This document shows, one piece after another, positions 19,151-27,925 of a DNA stretch of 64,000 bases (positions within the stretch are counted from its first letter, which is position 1; each line of letters starts with the position of its first letter). The stretch comes from Semisulcospira habei (Eukaryota > Mollusca > Gastropoda > Semisulcospiridae), in contig BTPG01000002.1 in NCBI GenBank assembly GCA_036245525.1, positions 125,154,712-125,218,711 of the forward strand, written 5' to 3'. A program made the position numbers and the translations under genes. A model generated the notes under the pieces. The model was not told the DNA's origin and did no database searches. It worked only from the letters and a program-made list of their open reading frames with translations.

Positions 19151-19510
19151 ATTGACCGAACTCTACTGCTGACTGGTCTCGATCACTGTTGATGGAGTGA
19201 TTATGCAAACACTAGACGGCGTCCAATTTTGAGGAGAGACGGATTACACGTAATCATGACAAGAAAATGGCTAATGATAGACTGCCAAAACTTTCCTCCG
19301 TCTAAAGACCACAAGGAAAGACAAAATAATTCCGCACACTCCGTTCTCTTCGTCATTAGTGCAGACACTTAAAGCAACCCACTTTCGACAAACTAATTTA
19401 GTTTTTGTCAAACGGGCCGTTTGTTCAAGTCGGCCACTTATAAGCCGACATGAAGCCGGATGACTTTTCTCCCGGTGTTTAACCCACTCATAACCCAACC
19501 CAAGCACAAC
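19151..19510. other. No gene recognised
   Basis: No repeat or coding signature. Confidence 0.35.
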
Positions 19511-19516
19511 AGGGGG

Positions 19517-19863
19517 TCGATCGACCATGACAGCTCAAAGGATGTGATAGACTAAATCGATTGGCGCCTCTCTAGGCAGATCGACCATGATAGGTCAAGG
19601 GATGTGCCAGAATATATCGCTTGGCGCCTCTCTAGGCCGATCGACCATGATAGTTCAAGGGATGTGCCAGAATATATCGCTTGGCGCCTCCAGACCGGTC
19701 GACCATGATAGATCAAAGAAGGTGTATCTACACAAGAATATCGCTTGGCTCCTCTAGGCCGATCTGCCATGATGGTTCAAGGGTGGCACCAGAATACCGC
19801 TAGGCGCCTAGAGGCGCCAAGCGATATTCTGGTACCACCCTTGAACTATCATGGTCAATCAAT
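19517..19863. repeat. Tandem H2 half-arms: five left arms, one right arm
   Basis: GATCGACCATGATAG-type left arms, each ending near TTGGCGCCTC, repeat five times at about 60-70 bp spacing (19517, 19580, 19640, 19697, 19761). Only the last continues into a right arm (GGCGCCAAGCGATATTCTGG to TATCATGGTC). Confidence 0.85.
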
Positions 19864-20345
19864 ACCATGATCAAAACTAGTTGCCAGATCTTCAGAGGAA
19901 AACTCACGAAAGAGGCGTTAAACTGTTCTAGCACCACCCTGGAACCATCAGGGTCGATAAACCTCCTGCACTCGTCGTAAACTATTGACAGGACACCTCC
20001 CAAAATACAGGAATTTCAGACTTAGCGCTAAATCTCAACCCGTCCACCCTCAGAGCCAACCGGCCGACATCTGGGAAAACGCAGCGAGGAACAGACGTAG
20101 CCGAACTAAGATGCTAAGCCGTGAAAGGGACAGCGGACCGTAACAAGCTGACGAATGCGGTGAGCAGAAAATTAAATTGTAGTTGATTTGAGAAGATTGG
20201 GGTGTTTGGATGTTTTTTCGACGCCAGTCCAACTATGTGGACGCGAGCAGTATACGAATCGTGGGTCAGAACGCTGGCAGTAGATGTATCTTGGGTCTGA
20301 ACGCGAGCAGTCACACGGCGATTCACATAAGAAAATGTTTCCATC
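19864..20345. other. No gene recognised
   Basis: Contains an old H2 right-arm scrap at 19930-19958 (AGCACCACCCTGGAACCATC). Otherwise unassigned. Confidence 0.4.
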
Positions 20346-20368
20346 AGCGTCGCGAAAGCGGCGGCGAC

Positions 20369-20575
20369 ATCGACACGGATCGAGAACACACAAATAAAGA
20401 AGTGTTCCGGTGCGACAAGCGACCGCGGCGCGACATCGACACGGATCGAGAACACACAAATAAACAAGTGTTCCGGTGCGACAAGCGACTGCGGCGCGAC
20501 ATCGACACGGATCGAGAACACACAAATAAAGAAGTGTTCCGGTGCGACAAGCGACCGCGGCGCGACAAAGTTTTA
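20369..20575 (+). repeat. 66-bp tandem array, about 3 copies
   Basis: Unit landmarks are GACATCGACACGGATCGAGA, ACACACAAATAAAGAAGTGT and CGGTGCGACAAGCGACCGCG. Confidence 0.95.
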
Positions 20576-20820
20576 TCGCCCCGATTCAAAGGCGATTCGG
20601 GTGGCATGGCTTTCAGTACGCGACAGACTAACAAGTTGTACCGATTCTAAACATCGCACATAGGGGCGCGATTCCGCCTGTCACGCCGCTACAGACAGAA
20701 ACACAAAGCGATTTTCCACCTACAGCTCAACGTCCTTTTTGCCGTGTCGCCTACCGCGCCGCTGTCGCTAAGCTATATAAAAACACGGTCCAAGACAGAA
20801 ACACTGTTCTACTCACTTTC

Positions 20821-20890
20821 TGACACTTCGTACCGCATGCTGAAACATTGTACCGCATGCTGAAACATCGTACCGCATGCTGAAACTTCG
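20821..20890 (+). repeat. 21-bp tandem repeat, 3 copies
   Basis: CGTACCGCATGCTGAAACATT repeated with single-base changes. Confidence 0.9.
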
Positions 20891-21044
20891 TACAAGTCGC
20901 ACACTTCCAATGAAGCTTGCTCTCAGACCAGGACTTGATATGCGATATTTGGATTGCAATGCAAAAAATACCTACAGACATGCCCGTCACATGGACTATG
21001 AGACTGCTTCTTCAGCAGTTTCATCTGAATCAACAAACGCGGAG

Positions 21045-21228
21045 TTAACCCTTTTAGCCCCAAGGTCCCATTTCTCAACTTTTTTGGTGCGTTGCCTAAT
21101 GACTATGTACCAGTTGAAGGAGATAGATTGACCATGATAATTCAGGCGCCAAGCTAATCTGGCACTACCCTTGAATTATCATGGTCAATCCATCTCCTGC
21201 TGTAGGGATTGAGGGCTAAATGGGTTAA
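21045..21228 (+). mobile_element. H2 MITE with a truncated left arm
   Basis: TTAACCCTTTTAGCCCC opens and GGGCTAAATGGGTTAA closes. The left arm jumps from ATAATTCA straight to GGCGCCAAGC, so the arm deletion removed about 25 bp. Confidence 0.88.
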
Positions 21229-21330
21229 AATGGAATCGATAGAGGTACTAAATACGGCTCGAAATGCACTTCCGGTGCATGGCTCTCTTTACCATGAGTC
21301 TGCCCTTCTTTTGTTTCACGGTGAATCACG

Positions 21331-21500
21331 TTAACCCTTTGGCTGTTCGTCGTGTTTTTTGTCGCAATGTCAGTTTGCGGCAGGAATCATCGCGACAAAA
21401 GCCGCTGCCGACAGCCTAAGCCAAAGGGCTACAACGTGTGCTGGTCGGAGGGTTTGGACAGTACGACCCACAACACTATCACAGGTTCTCAAATCGCGGA
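21331..21500. mobile_element. H5 element followed by an H4-like fragment
   Basis: TTAACCCTTTGGCTGTTCGT begins an H5 copy whose right arm is GGAATCATCGCGACAAAAGC and GACAGCCTAAGCCAAAGGGC. It ends near 21431. Then GTGTGCTGGTCGGAGGGTTT resembles an H4 left arm with no matching right arm. Confidence 0.75.
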
Positions 21501-21744
21501 CCATGGACAAGAGACCGTAAGATTCAGCAGCCGGCACAGGCCCCGCACCTAAACAGACTGCAGTTTTCAAACCTCTGGAAGACGGACAAGTGATTATCAA
21601 TCAAGGGTAGGCTAGGTCTGACTATCGGCGCTACCATGAGGGTTGCAACAGTCAATTAGCCTCCTGCCGCCTACAAAAAGTAAAATCGATCCAGCTGCAA
21701 GGGACCAAGTTACATCCTCCACACAAAGAACACGGACACAAAGT

Positions 21745-21935
21745 GGTGTCAGCAAGATGTATAGATCTTTTGCGGGGGCTCATGCAGATCTACGACCTCT
21801 TGCTGACACCACTTTGAATCTGTGTTCTTTGGACGGCTGGGGCTCTTTGGCGTTGAGTTCATAAAGAATTCAGACAAGCACACTCTGCGACCATTGGCCG
21901 GGAGGTGGTTAATAAGTGTTGTGCTTCTCCGTTAC
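21745..21935 (-). mobile_element. H1 MITE with shortened left arm
   Basis: GCAAGATGTATAGATCTTTT then GCGGGGGCTCATGCAGATCT and CCTCTTGCTGACACCACTTT. The flank TTGGACGGCTGGGGCTCTTT and the terminal GGTGGTTAATAAG match other H1 elements. About 12 bp of the left hairpin arm are missing. Confidence 0.82.
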
Positions 21936-22172
21936 AATGGTCTGGAGGGCGCACGCTCTACGGCGTCCCTGAATCTATTATTTTAGGCCAATCAAAGCAC
22001 GCCACAGCCTGGCTACGCGGACGGGAGTCGCTGCCGCTATTGACTTACAAATGCCAGCATGTCCAGTTTTGAGAAAAGCGAGATTGCCATTGTTATACAA
22101 TAAAAAATCCCGTTTTTTCTGAAAATTCAACATACTGCCTTTTGCCAAACATCGGCAGATCGCCACCTTCAA

Positions 22173-22237
22173 TGTGGCACAGATTCTTATCAACCCTGCA
22201 GCTGCCCAGGCCCATGAGAATCTATGTCTCTTGCACC
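22173..22237. repeat. H1 hairpin, diverged
   Basis: GGCACAGATTCTTATCAACC with GCCCATGAGAATCTATGTCT and CTTGC. Confidence 0.75.
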
Positions 22238-22370
22238 CGGCGAGTGGACGAATAAATTCCAGTGCAAACAAAGGGACAGCCATGACGCCGCATATAATAC
22301 GAAGAGTAAAGAAAATATTGAAAGGGCGGGAGGAGGTGGGAGCGGGAAGGGGGGGGGGGGGGAATAAAAT

Positions 22371-22444
22371 GTGTGCTGCCGGGTCTGTAATTTTGGACCG
22401 TGCGGCGCTAGCGCCGCAAGGTCGAAAATCTCAGACCAGCACAC
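22371..22444. repeat. H4 hairpin
   Basis: GTGTGCTGCCGGGTCTGTAA and TTTTGGACCGTGCGGCGCTA pair with TAGCGCCGCAAGGTCGAAAA and CAGACCAGCACAC. Confidence 0.9.
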
Positions 22445-22558
22445 AATTCACCGCAACGTGAAAAGGGCGGCCCAAAGTTCAAAGTTACAGACCGATGAAC
22501 AGATCATTTTACGTGAGTGACAACTTTATTTTAGACGTTATCTAATCCCATTAAAAGT

Positions 22559-22679
<121 letters not shown>

Positions 22680-22742
22680 AAACCGGCTGCAGGACACCTG
22701 CTAACATAATTACTGCTCTTTGATTTCGAACTTTTGTTTTGG

Positions 22743-22954
22743 AACTCATTGTACCCCAAGACCGAAATCCCCAAATGTTGCCGTTGTCCTCTGAAGACTG
22801 CTTTGATATACAGGAAACAGATCGAGCATGATAGTTCAAGGGTGATGCCAGAATAGCTTGGCGCCAATAGGCGCCAAGCTATTCTGGCATGACCCTCGAG
22901 CTATCATGGTCGATCCATATCTTGCTGTGGTGTGTCTGGGGTAGAATGAGTTAA
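22743..22954 (+). mobile_element. H2 MITE joined to an H5 element through one TTAA
   Basis: Left end GAACTCATTGTACCCC (its TTAA is mutated), right end GGGGTAGAATGAGTTAA. Central hairpin 22816-22917 is nearly perfect. The right TTAA, 22951-22954, is also the left end of the H5 element. Confidence 0.9.
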
Positions 22955-23058
22955 CCCACTGGCTGTCAGCAGCGTTTTTTGTTGCGATGATTCCTGTTGG
23001 AATCATCACGACCAACAACCACACAAAAAAAACACGTTACCGACACGCAAAGGGTTAC
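22951..23058 (+). mobile_element. H5 element
   Basis: TTAACCCACTGGCTGTCAGC, the palindromic centre GATTCCTGTTGGAATC, and the right end CGACACGCAAAGGGTTA. An inserted ACAACCACACAAAAAAAAC disturbs the right arm. Confidence 0.85.
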
Positions 23059-23130
23059 CTTCTTAAATGAACATCACCTGGTCATTTCAACTCATCATTT
23101 TACACGTTTTCATTTAGCAGTACCTAACTG

Positions 23131-23192
23131 CAAGAGGCACAGATTCTCCTGAGACACCGCAGGTGCGGGGGCTCACGAGGATCAATGCCTCA
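23131..23192. repeat. H1 hairpin
   Basis: GCAAGAGGCACAGATTCTCC and GGGGGCTCACGAGGATCAAT with a truncated right terminus. Confidence 0.82.
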
Positions 23193-23255
23193 TTTTGTAC
23201 CCGTCTTCCTTGCAAGGACGGAGTTCTTCGGCGTTGTATATGCAGGGTCGGCTCG

Positions 23256-23361
23256 GGGGGTCGGGGGGGGGGGGGGTCGGGCAGCCCCCCCCCCCTCCAC
23301 CTTGTTAAAATGCTATAACGTCCCTTTTGGGGGTGCTTGGACCCCCCCCCCCCCCCCCCTC
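23256..23361. repeat. Poly-G / poly-C inverted homopolymers
   Basis: G runs at 23256-23277 face C runs at 23285-23298 and 23341-23359. Confidence 0.85.
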
Positions 23362-23515
23362 GTTTTTTGATATGTTAGCGAACGGTGAGTCGTAACAGGC
23401 ACGCGCCTTCTCTTCTTCTCTTCAAGGCAAGTCTTTATAAGTATCTGACATTACTCAAATAATAATATCTAGTTATTCGTAGACACACGAATGTCCGTGT
23501 ATATTATAACAATCA

Positions 23516-23541
23516 TGTGTATGTGTGTGTGCGTGTGTGTG

Positions 23542-23595
<54 letters not shown>
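23516..23595 (+). repeat. (GT)n microsatellite
   Basis: Forty GT units with two C interruptions. Confidence 0.96.
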
Positions 23596-23596
<1 letters not shown>

Positions 23597-24185
23597 ACGC
23601 GTGAGTGCGTTTGTGCGCGGCGTATGCGCTTGTTTGTGTTTAGTGGACTATATATTTTGTATTATTGTGTTTTGATGTCTCTTTTTTATGTATACTTTGT
23701 ACTTAGTTAGTCGTAGTTGTAGCAACGGCAGGTACGAAAAATGACATAGTCACTGACTGTGTTAATATCTTCACCGTTGTAAAATAAAGATTCATTGATT
23801 CATTGATTCATTGATTCACAGCACCCCGCCCCTTTTCGATTTTTCTCCCCCTGGAAGCAAGGTTCTGCGTCGGGGAGGCCTTTTGTATCAGGCTGAAGAT
23901 CCCAAACAAAAGGTTGGAACCACCCCCCACCCCCTCCGAGGTAACTGATCCGCCCCTGATAAGTAGAGAGATTTCACCAGAAATACGTTCTGCGACCACT
24001 GGCAATGAAGCGGCTAAACTGAAGGGTGGACCAAGAATTGTAGAGGCTCTATCCTCTTTGGGCGGACCTCGTGGCAGTCATGCCTGTGATCAAACCCGAC
24101 TGGCTGACAGTCACAATGTCCCAGTAAAATCAAGAGGGGACCAAATTGCGTTGTCATATTCGAAGTTTGTCAAAAGCGAAGTTGT
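23596..24185. other. No gene recognised
   Basis: Contains AATAAA at 23783 and a short (GATTCATT)n at 23789-23818, possibly a retroelement tail. No conserved domain could be read. Confidence 0.4.
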
Positions 24186-24188
24186 TGG

Positions 24189-24229
<41 letters not shown>
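24189..24229 (+). repeat. Poly-T, 41 bases
   Basis: Uninterrupted T tract preceded by GGGG. Confidence 0.97.
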
Positions 24230-24236
<7 letters not shown>

Positions 24237-24362
24237 GGAAGAATGTGGCCGGGACCTCGAACACGTGTTTTTCAATCTCACACGACAAATTAATGATCTA
24301 CAGGTCTCCCTCTGCATGACGCGCTTCTCATTCATCGCGCGCACGTCTCTGGCTCCCACGCG

Positions 24363-24481
24363 GAGCAAAAGGTCCTCGGGCCGATGTCAGCCTTAGCTGG
24401 CGCGCGCACAGTCGTGTTAGTGTTATCCACAGTCGTGCGCGGGCCAGCTAAGGCTGACATCGGCCCGAGGACCTTTTTGCT
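24363..24481. repeat. H3 hairpin, near-perfect 45-bp arms
   Basis: GAGCAAAAGGTCCTCGGGCC, GATGTCAGCCTTAGCTGGCG and CGCGCACAGTCGTG pair with the mirrored right half ending GGCCCGAGGACCTTTTTGCT. The arms carry CAGCCTTAGCTGG/CCAGCTAAGGCTG where other H3 copies have CGGCCGCAGTGG, a change present in both arms. Confidence 0.9.
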
Positions 24482-24554
24482 GATGAAGAGGCCTTACTTC
24501 ATAAGTCTGTGTGAACTCAGCGCCACATTAGCGCGTGTTGAACTAACGTCGTGT

Positions 24555-25161
24555 GGTCCCGGGTACAGCGATATACTCAATAGGACATGTATTTTGGGTC
24601 CCAGGTACAGCGATATACTCAATACGACATGTATTTTGGGTCCCGGGTACAGCGATATACTCAATACGACATGTATTTTGGGTCCCGGGTACAGCGATAT
24701 ACTCAATACGACATGTATTTTGGGTCCCGGGTACAGCGATATACTCAATAGGACATGTATTTTGGGTCCCGGGTACAGCGATATACTCAATAGGACATGT
24801 ATTTTGGGTCCCGGGTACAGCGATATACTCAATAGGACATGTATTTTGGGTCCCGGGTACAGCGATATACTCAATAGGACATGTATTTTGGGTCCCGGGT
24901 ACAGCGATATACTCAATAGGACATGTATTTTGGGTCCCGGGTACAGCGATATACTCAATAGGACATGTATTTTGGGTCCCGGGTACAGCGATATACTCAA
25001 TAGGACATGTATTTTGGGTCCCGGGTACAGCGATATACTCAATAGGACATGTATTTTGGGTCCCGGGTACAGCGATATACTCAATAGGACATGTATTTTG
25101 GGTCCCGGGTACAGCGATATACTCAATAGGACATGTATTTTGGGTCCCGGGTACAGCGATT
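24555..25161 (+). repeat. 42-bp tandem array, about 14 copies
   Basis: Unit landmarks are TCCCGGGTACAGCGATATAC and TCAATAGGACATGTATTTTG. Units 2-4 share a G to C variant (AATACGAC), so neighbours are more alike than distant units. Because 42 is a multiple of three, frames on both strands stay open; these are not genes. Confidence 0.97.
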
Positions 25162-25552
25162 GATTGATTGATTGTACATTGCTTAACGTCCCGACAGCAA
25201 CAAGGCTTTCTCAGGACGTGCCTGCACTGCTTGTGAAAAAAAACAACCAACTAAACAGAACATTGAATGTATGTCGCCAGCCGGTCAAATACATTAAATA
25301 AACCTAAAACATGGGGCCTAAATAAAGCTAAGACCATTTAGCAACACACATCCAATATCAAGAGCTACAGGCAGTGCAGACAGTAGGGAGAGTTTAAAAA
25401 AGGCAAATACAGGTGAATGGACCTCGGGTAGACAGAAACACATGCCCCAGAATAGAGAGAAAACCCCACCCTGTGGGGCTGACCAGGGTGACCCTGGGAA
25501 CTAAAAAATACCTAACCCCACCCAAGTCCCCCAGGGCAGACCCGGGTGGGGT
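25162..25552 (-). mobile_element. Retroelement 3' fragment (family P) splitting the 42-bp array
   Basis: In reverse orientation it ends GGGACGTTAAGCAATGTACA followed by (ATCA)n, a LINE/SINE-style tail. It is over 95% identical by eye to 35154-35553. Both edges touch 42-bp units (GGGTCCCGGGTACAGCGAT at each side), consistent with a target duplication of about 19 bp. Confidence 0.8.
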
Positions 25553-25801
25553 CCCGGGTACAGCGATATACTCAATAGGACATGTATTTTGGGTCCCGGG
25601 TACAGCGATATACTGAATAGGACATGTATTTTGGGTCCCGGGTACAGCGATATACTGAATAGGACATGTATTTTGGGTCCCGGGTACAGCGATATACTCA
25701 ATAGGACATGTATTTTGGGTCCCGGGTACAGCGATATACTCAATAGGACATGTATTTTGGGTCCCGGGTACAGCGATATACTCAATAGGACATGTATTTT
25801 C
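25553..25801 (+). repeat. 42-bp tandem array, second block of 6 copies
   Basis: Continuation of the array at 24555-25161. Two units share a CTGAAT variant. Confidence 0.96.
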
Positions 25802-26260
25802 GAAGAATGCAAGCCATCAGGCTGATTTCCTGAAGCCAAGTTCATAAGTCACCATCACTGAGCTGTCATGGTAAACATATCTCACGCGTGCTACTGCAAT
25901 GTACGGAATCTGGATTGCAATGTACGGAATTTGGGCTCTTGAAGTAAATCTACAAAAGAAACTCGAAATAGGATTTTTTTGCGCCAAAACAATCAGACAC
26001 TAACATTCAACTATCACGGGCAATCCATCTCAAACGACAAATCTAAACTGCCGAGCGGGCCTATATATCTTTCGAGGAATGTTAGCTAATGGGGGGAAAA
26101 ACAAGAGCACAGTGGAAAGTCCTCAAAGGTACATACGTCAGACGAGGCAGTAAGTGATCATTATCCCGCCTGAAGGCGAGCAAACGACAATCGAGACAAC
26201 AGCCAACGCGCTATCATTAGCAGTGTCAACACAAGCAGCAATGTCTGTTGCGCAAGAAAT
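25802..26260. other. No gene recognised
   Basis: Only an H2 right-arm scrap (GAGCTGTCATGGTAAACATA at 25860) is visible. Confidence 0.35.
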
Positions 26261-26269
26261 GCCAGGTAG

Positions 26270-26490
26270 TGTGCTGATCTATGGTTTTGGACCTTACGGC
26301 CTGTAGTTCAGGACATTCACCCGATCCGTGGCGGAAACACAGCCAGCGGCACAACGCGGGTGATGATGGACCTTACGGGGGGTACACAGCCAGCGGCACA
26401 ACGCGGGTGATGATGGACCTTACGGGGGGTCGGCAGTCTCAGGACAATCACCCGATCCGTGGCGGAAACATCGCGGGCGTTTTTTGCGCA
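26270..26490. repeat. H4-derived duplicated segment
   Basis: TGTGCTGATCTATGGTTTTG and GACCTTACGGCC start an H4 left arm. Then CAGCCAGCGGCACAACGCGG and TGATGATGGACCTTACGGGG occur twice in tandem (26340-26429). ACCCGATCCGTGGCGGAAAC is present both before and after them. Confidence 0.75.
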
Positions 26491-26661
26491 GAACATTATG
26501 ACAAAAAAAAACAAAAAAAAAACAAATTAAACACCTACATAATTATATAGCAGGCGCCTGATCTAATCGAGACATATGCCCCTTGTTGGCCTATTAGCAT
26601 CTGTGTTCTTTAGGAGGACCAGAAAACAGTGCGTTCAGCTGACAAAAATACATACTTCTCG

Positions 26662-26756
26662 AACCCTCTGGCAGTCGGAAGGGGTTTTAGTCACGACGAT
26701 TCCTACAGGAATCATAGCGACTAAAACCGCTATCGACACCCGAAGGGTTGATTAAC
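26662..26756 (+). mobile_element. H5 element
   Basis: The arms GGGGTTTTAGTCACGACGAT and ATCATAGCGACTAAAACCGC surround CCTACAGG. The right end CGAAGGGTTGATTAAC lies near a TTAA. Confidence 0.82.
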
Positions 26757-26774
26757 CTATCTACCGGTCAGTTT

Positions 26775-26853
26775 CCCTGCAAAGGGCACGGATGCTCGCG
26801 GTCCGCGTATGCCGCAAACGCTTATGAGGCTCTGTGCCTTTTGTTGGCCTCCT
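26775..26853. repeat. Degenerate H1 hairpin
   Basis: AAGGGCACGGATGCTCGCGG with GCTTATGAGGCTCTGTGCCT and TTTGTTGGC. Confidence 0.6.
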
Positions 26854-26936
26854 AAACATGTCCATTATAAAAAGCTGTTGCCAGTCACAGTGGTTAATGC
26901 AAAGCACTCGGATCGTCCCATCGCAGACATTTCTCT

Positions 26937-27146
26937 TTAACTCATTCTACCCCAACACCGAAATCCTTAAATTTTGCCGTCGTCCTCTGAAGACTACAAT
27001 GCAGTGCAGGACACATATCGACCATGATAGTTCAAGGGTGATGCCAGAACAGCTTGGCGCCCATAGGCGCCAAGCTATTCTGGCATCACCCTTGAACTAC
27101 CATGGTCCATATCTTCCTGTGGTGTGTCTGGGGTAAAATGACTTAA
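26937..27146 (+). mobile_element. H2 MITE, complete
   Basis: TTAACTCATTCTACCCC opens and GGGGTAAAATGACTTAA closes. The hairpin 27018-27106 is nearly perfect (one A/G pair change). It is separated from the next H1 element by only a few bases. Confidence 0.93.
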
Positions 27147-27151
27147 ACTGC

Positions 27152-27575
27152 TAACCCCTTCGCTACCGAGAGGCAGTGAACACGCTCCGACTGCATGAGA
27201 CATAGATCATCATGAGCCCCCGCAGATGCGGGGGCTCATGAGGATCTATGCCTCCTGCTGACACCACTTTGTATCCATGTTCCTTGGACGGCTGGGGATC
27301 TTCGGCGCTGAATTAACCCTTTGTCCCCCAGGAGCGAAATACCCACGTTTTGGTGTTGTCCTCTGAGGACTGCAGTACACTGCAGGAGACAGATCGACCG
27401 TGATAGTTCAAGAGTGGTGCCAGAATAGCTTGGCGCCTACAGGCGCCAAGGTATTCTGGCACCACCCTTGAACTATCATGGTCGATCCATATCTTGCTGG
27501 GTGTGTGTCGGGACTAAATGAGTTTAAAAAAAGATTTCATAACACAATCTGCGTTCACTGGCAAAGGTGGGTAAG
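27152..27575 (-). mobile_element. H1 MITE carrying a nested H2 MITE
   Basis: The left end is CTAACCCCTTCGCTACCGAG. The hairpin 27196-27262 has ATGAGACATAGATCATCATG on the left. The flank TTGGACGGCTGGGGATCTTC runs to GGCGCTGAATTAA at 27316. There H2 is inserted, and the H1 tail resumes at 27528 with GATTTCATAACACAATCTGC and GTTCACTGGCA. The uninterrupted H1 copy at 17488-17698 shows the empty site. Confidence 0.88.
27313..27527 (+). mobile_element. H2 MITE inserted in the internal TTAA of an H1 MITE
   Basis: TTAACCCTTTGTCCCCC to GGGACTAAATGAGTTTAA. Hairpin 27392-27486. Both flanks are H1 sequence, which proves insertion at a TTAA with no other bases lost. Confidence 0.9.
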
Positions 27576-27619
27576 ATTTCTACGAGTTCTCCTATGAAAA
27601 TTAAGTTAGTGGAGGCAGA

Positions 27620-27690
27620 CCGATCATGACGAGAAAGTCGCCAAGCTATATTCTAGCACCATCCTTGAACTATCATGGTAGATCCATCCC
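27620..27690. repeat. H2 hairpin remnant
   Basis: GACCGATCATGACGAGAAAG then GCCAAGCTATATTCTAGCAC and CTTGAACTATCATGGTAGAT. The left arm is largely lost. Confidence 0.7.
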
Positions 27691-27881
27691 TTGGAGTGTG
27701 TCCAGGCCGCCTGGATTAAATATGTCTGGTTGTTTACTGTAGTTAATGTAGCGGCATGTTTATGGGCGCATAGAATGCCCATGCACGACTGGACGACTGC
27801 AGAGTTATCGATGAGAGGCGCAGAGACGAGTGCACCCTGCAATGCAGAGGCCGTATCTTAATTGGGATCAACTGTTGTAAA

Positions 27882-27885
<4 letters not shown>

Positions 27886-27921
<36 letters not shown>
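27886..27921 (+). repeat. (TC)n microsatellite at the 5' junction of LINE A copy 2
   Basis: Eighteen TC units end exactly where LINE A sequence begins. The 3' end of the same LINE also abuts a TC tract (30299). Confidence 0.95.

Positions 27922-27925
<4 letters not shown>

Noticed and set aside
24384..25250. Long open frames on both strands across the 42-bp array
   Set aside because: The unit length is a multiple of three and contains few stops; the peptides are bare 14-residue repeats, with equal support on both strands and no start context.
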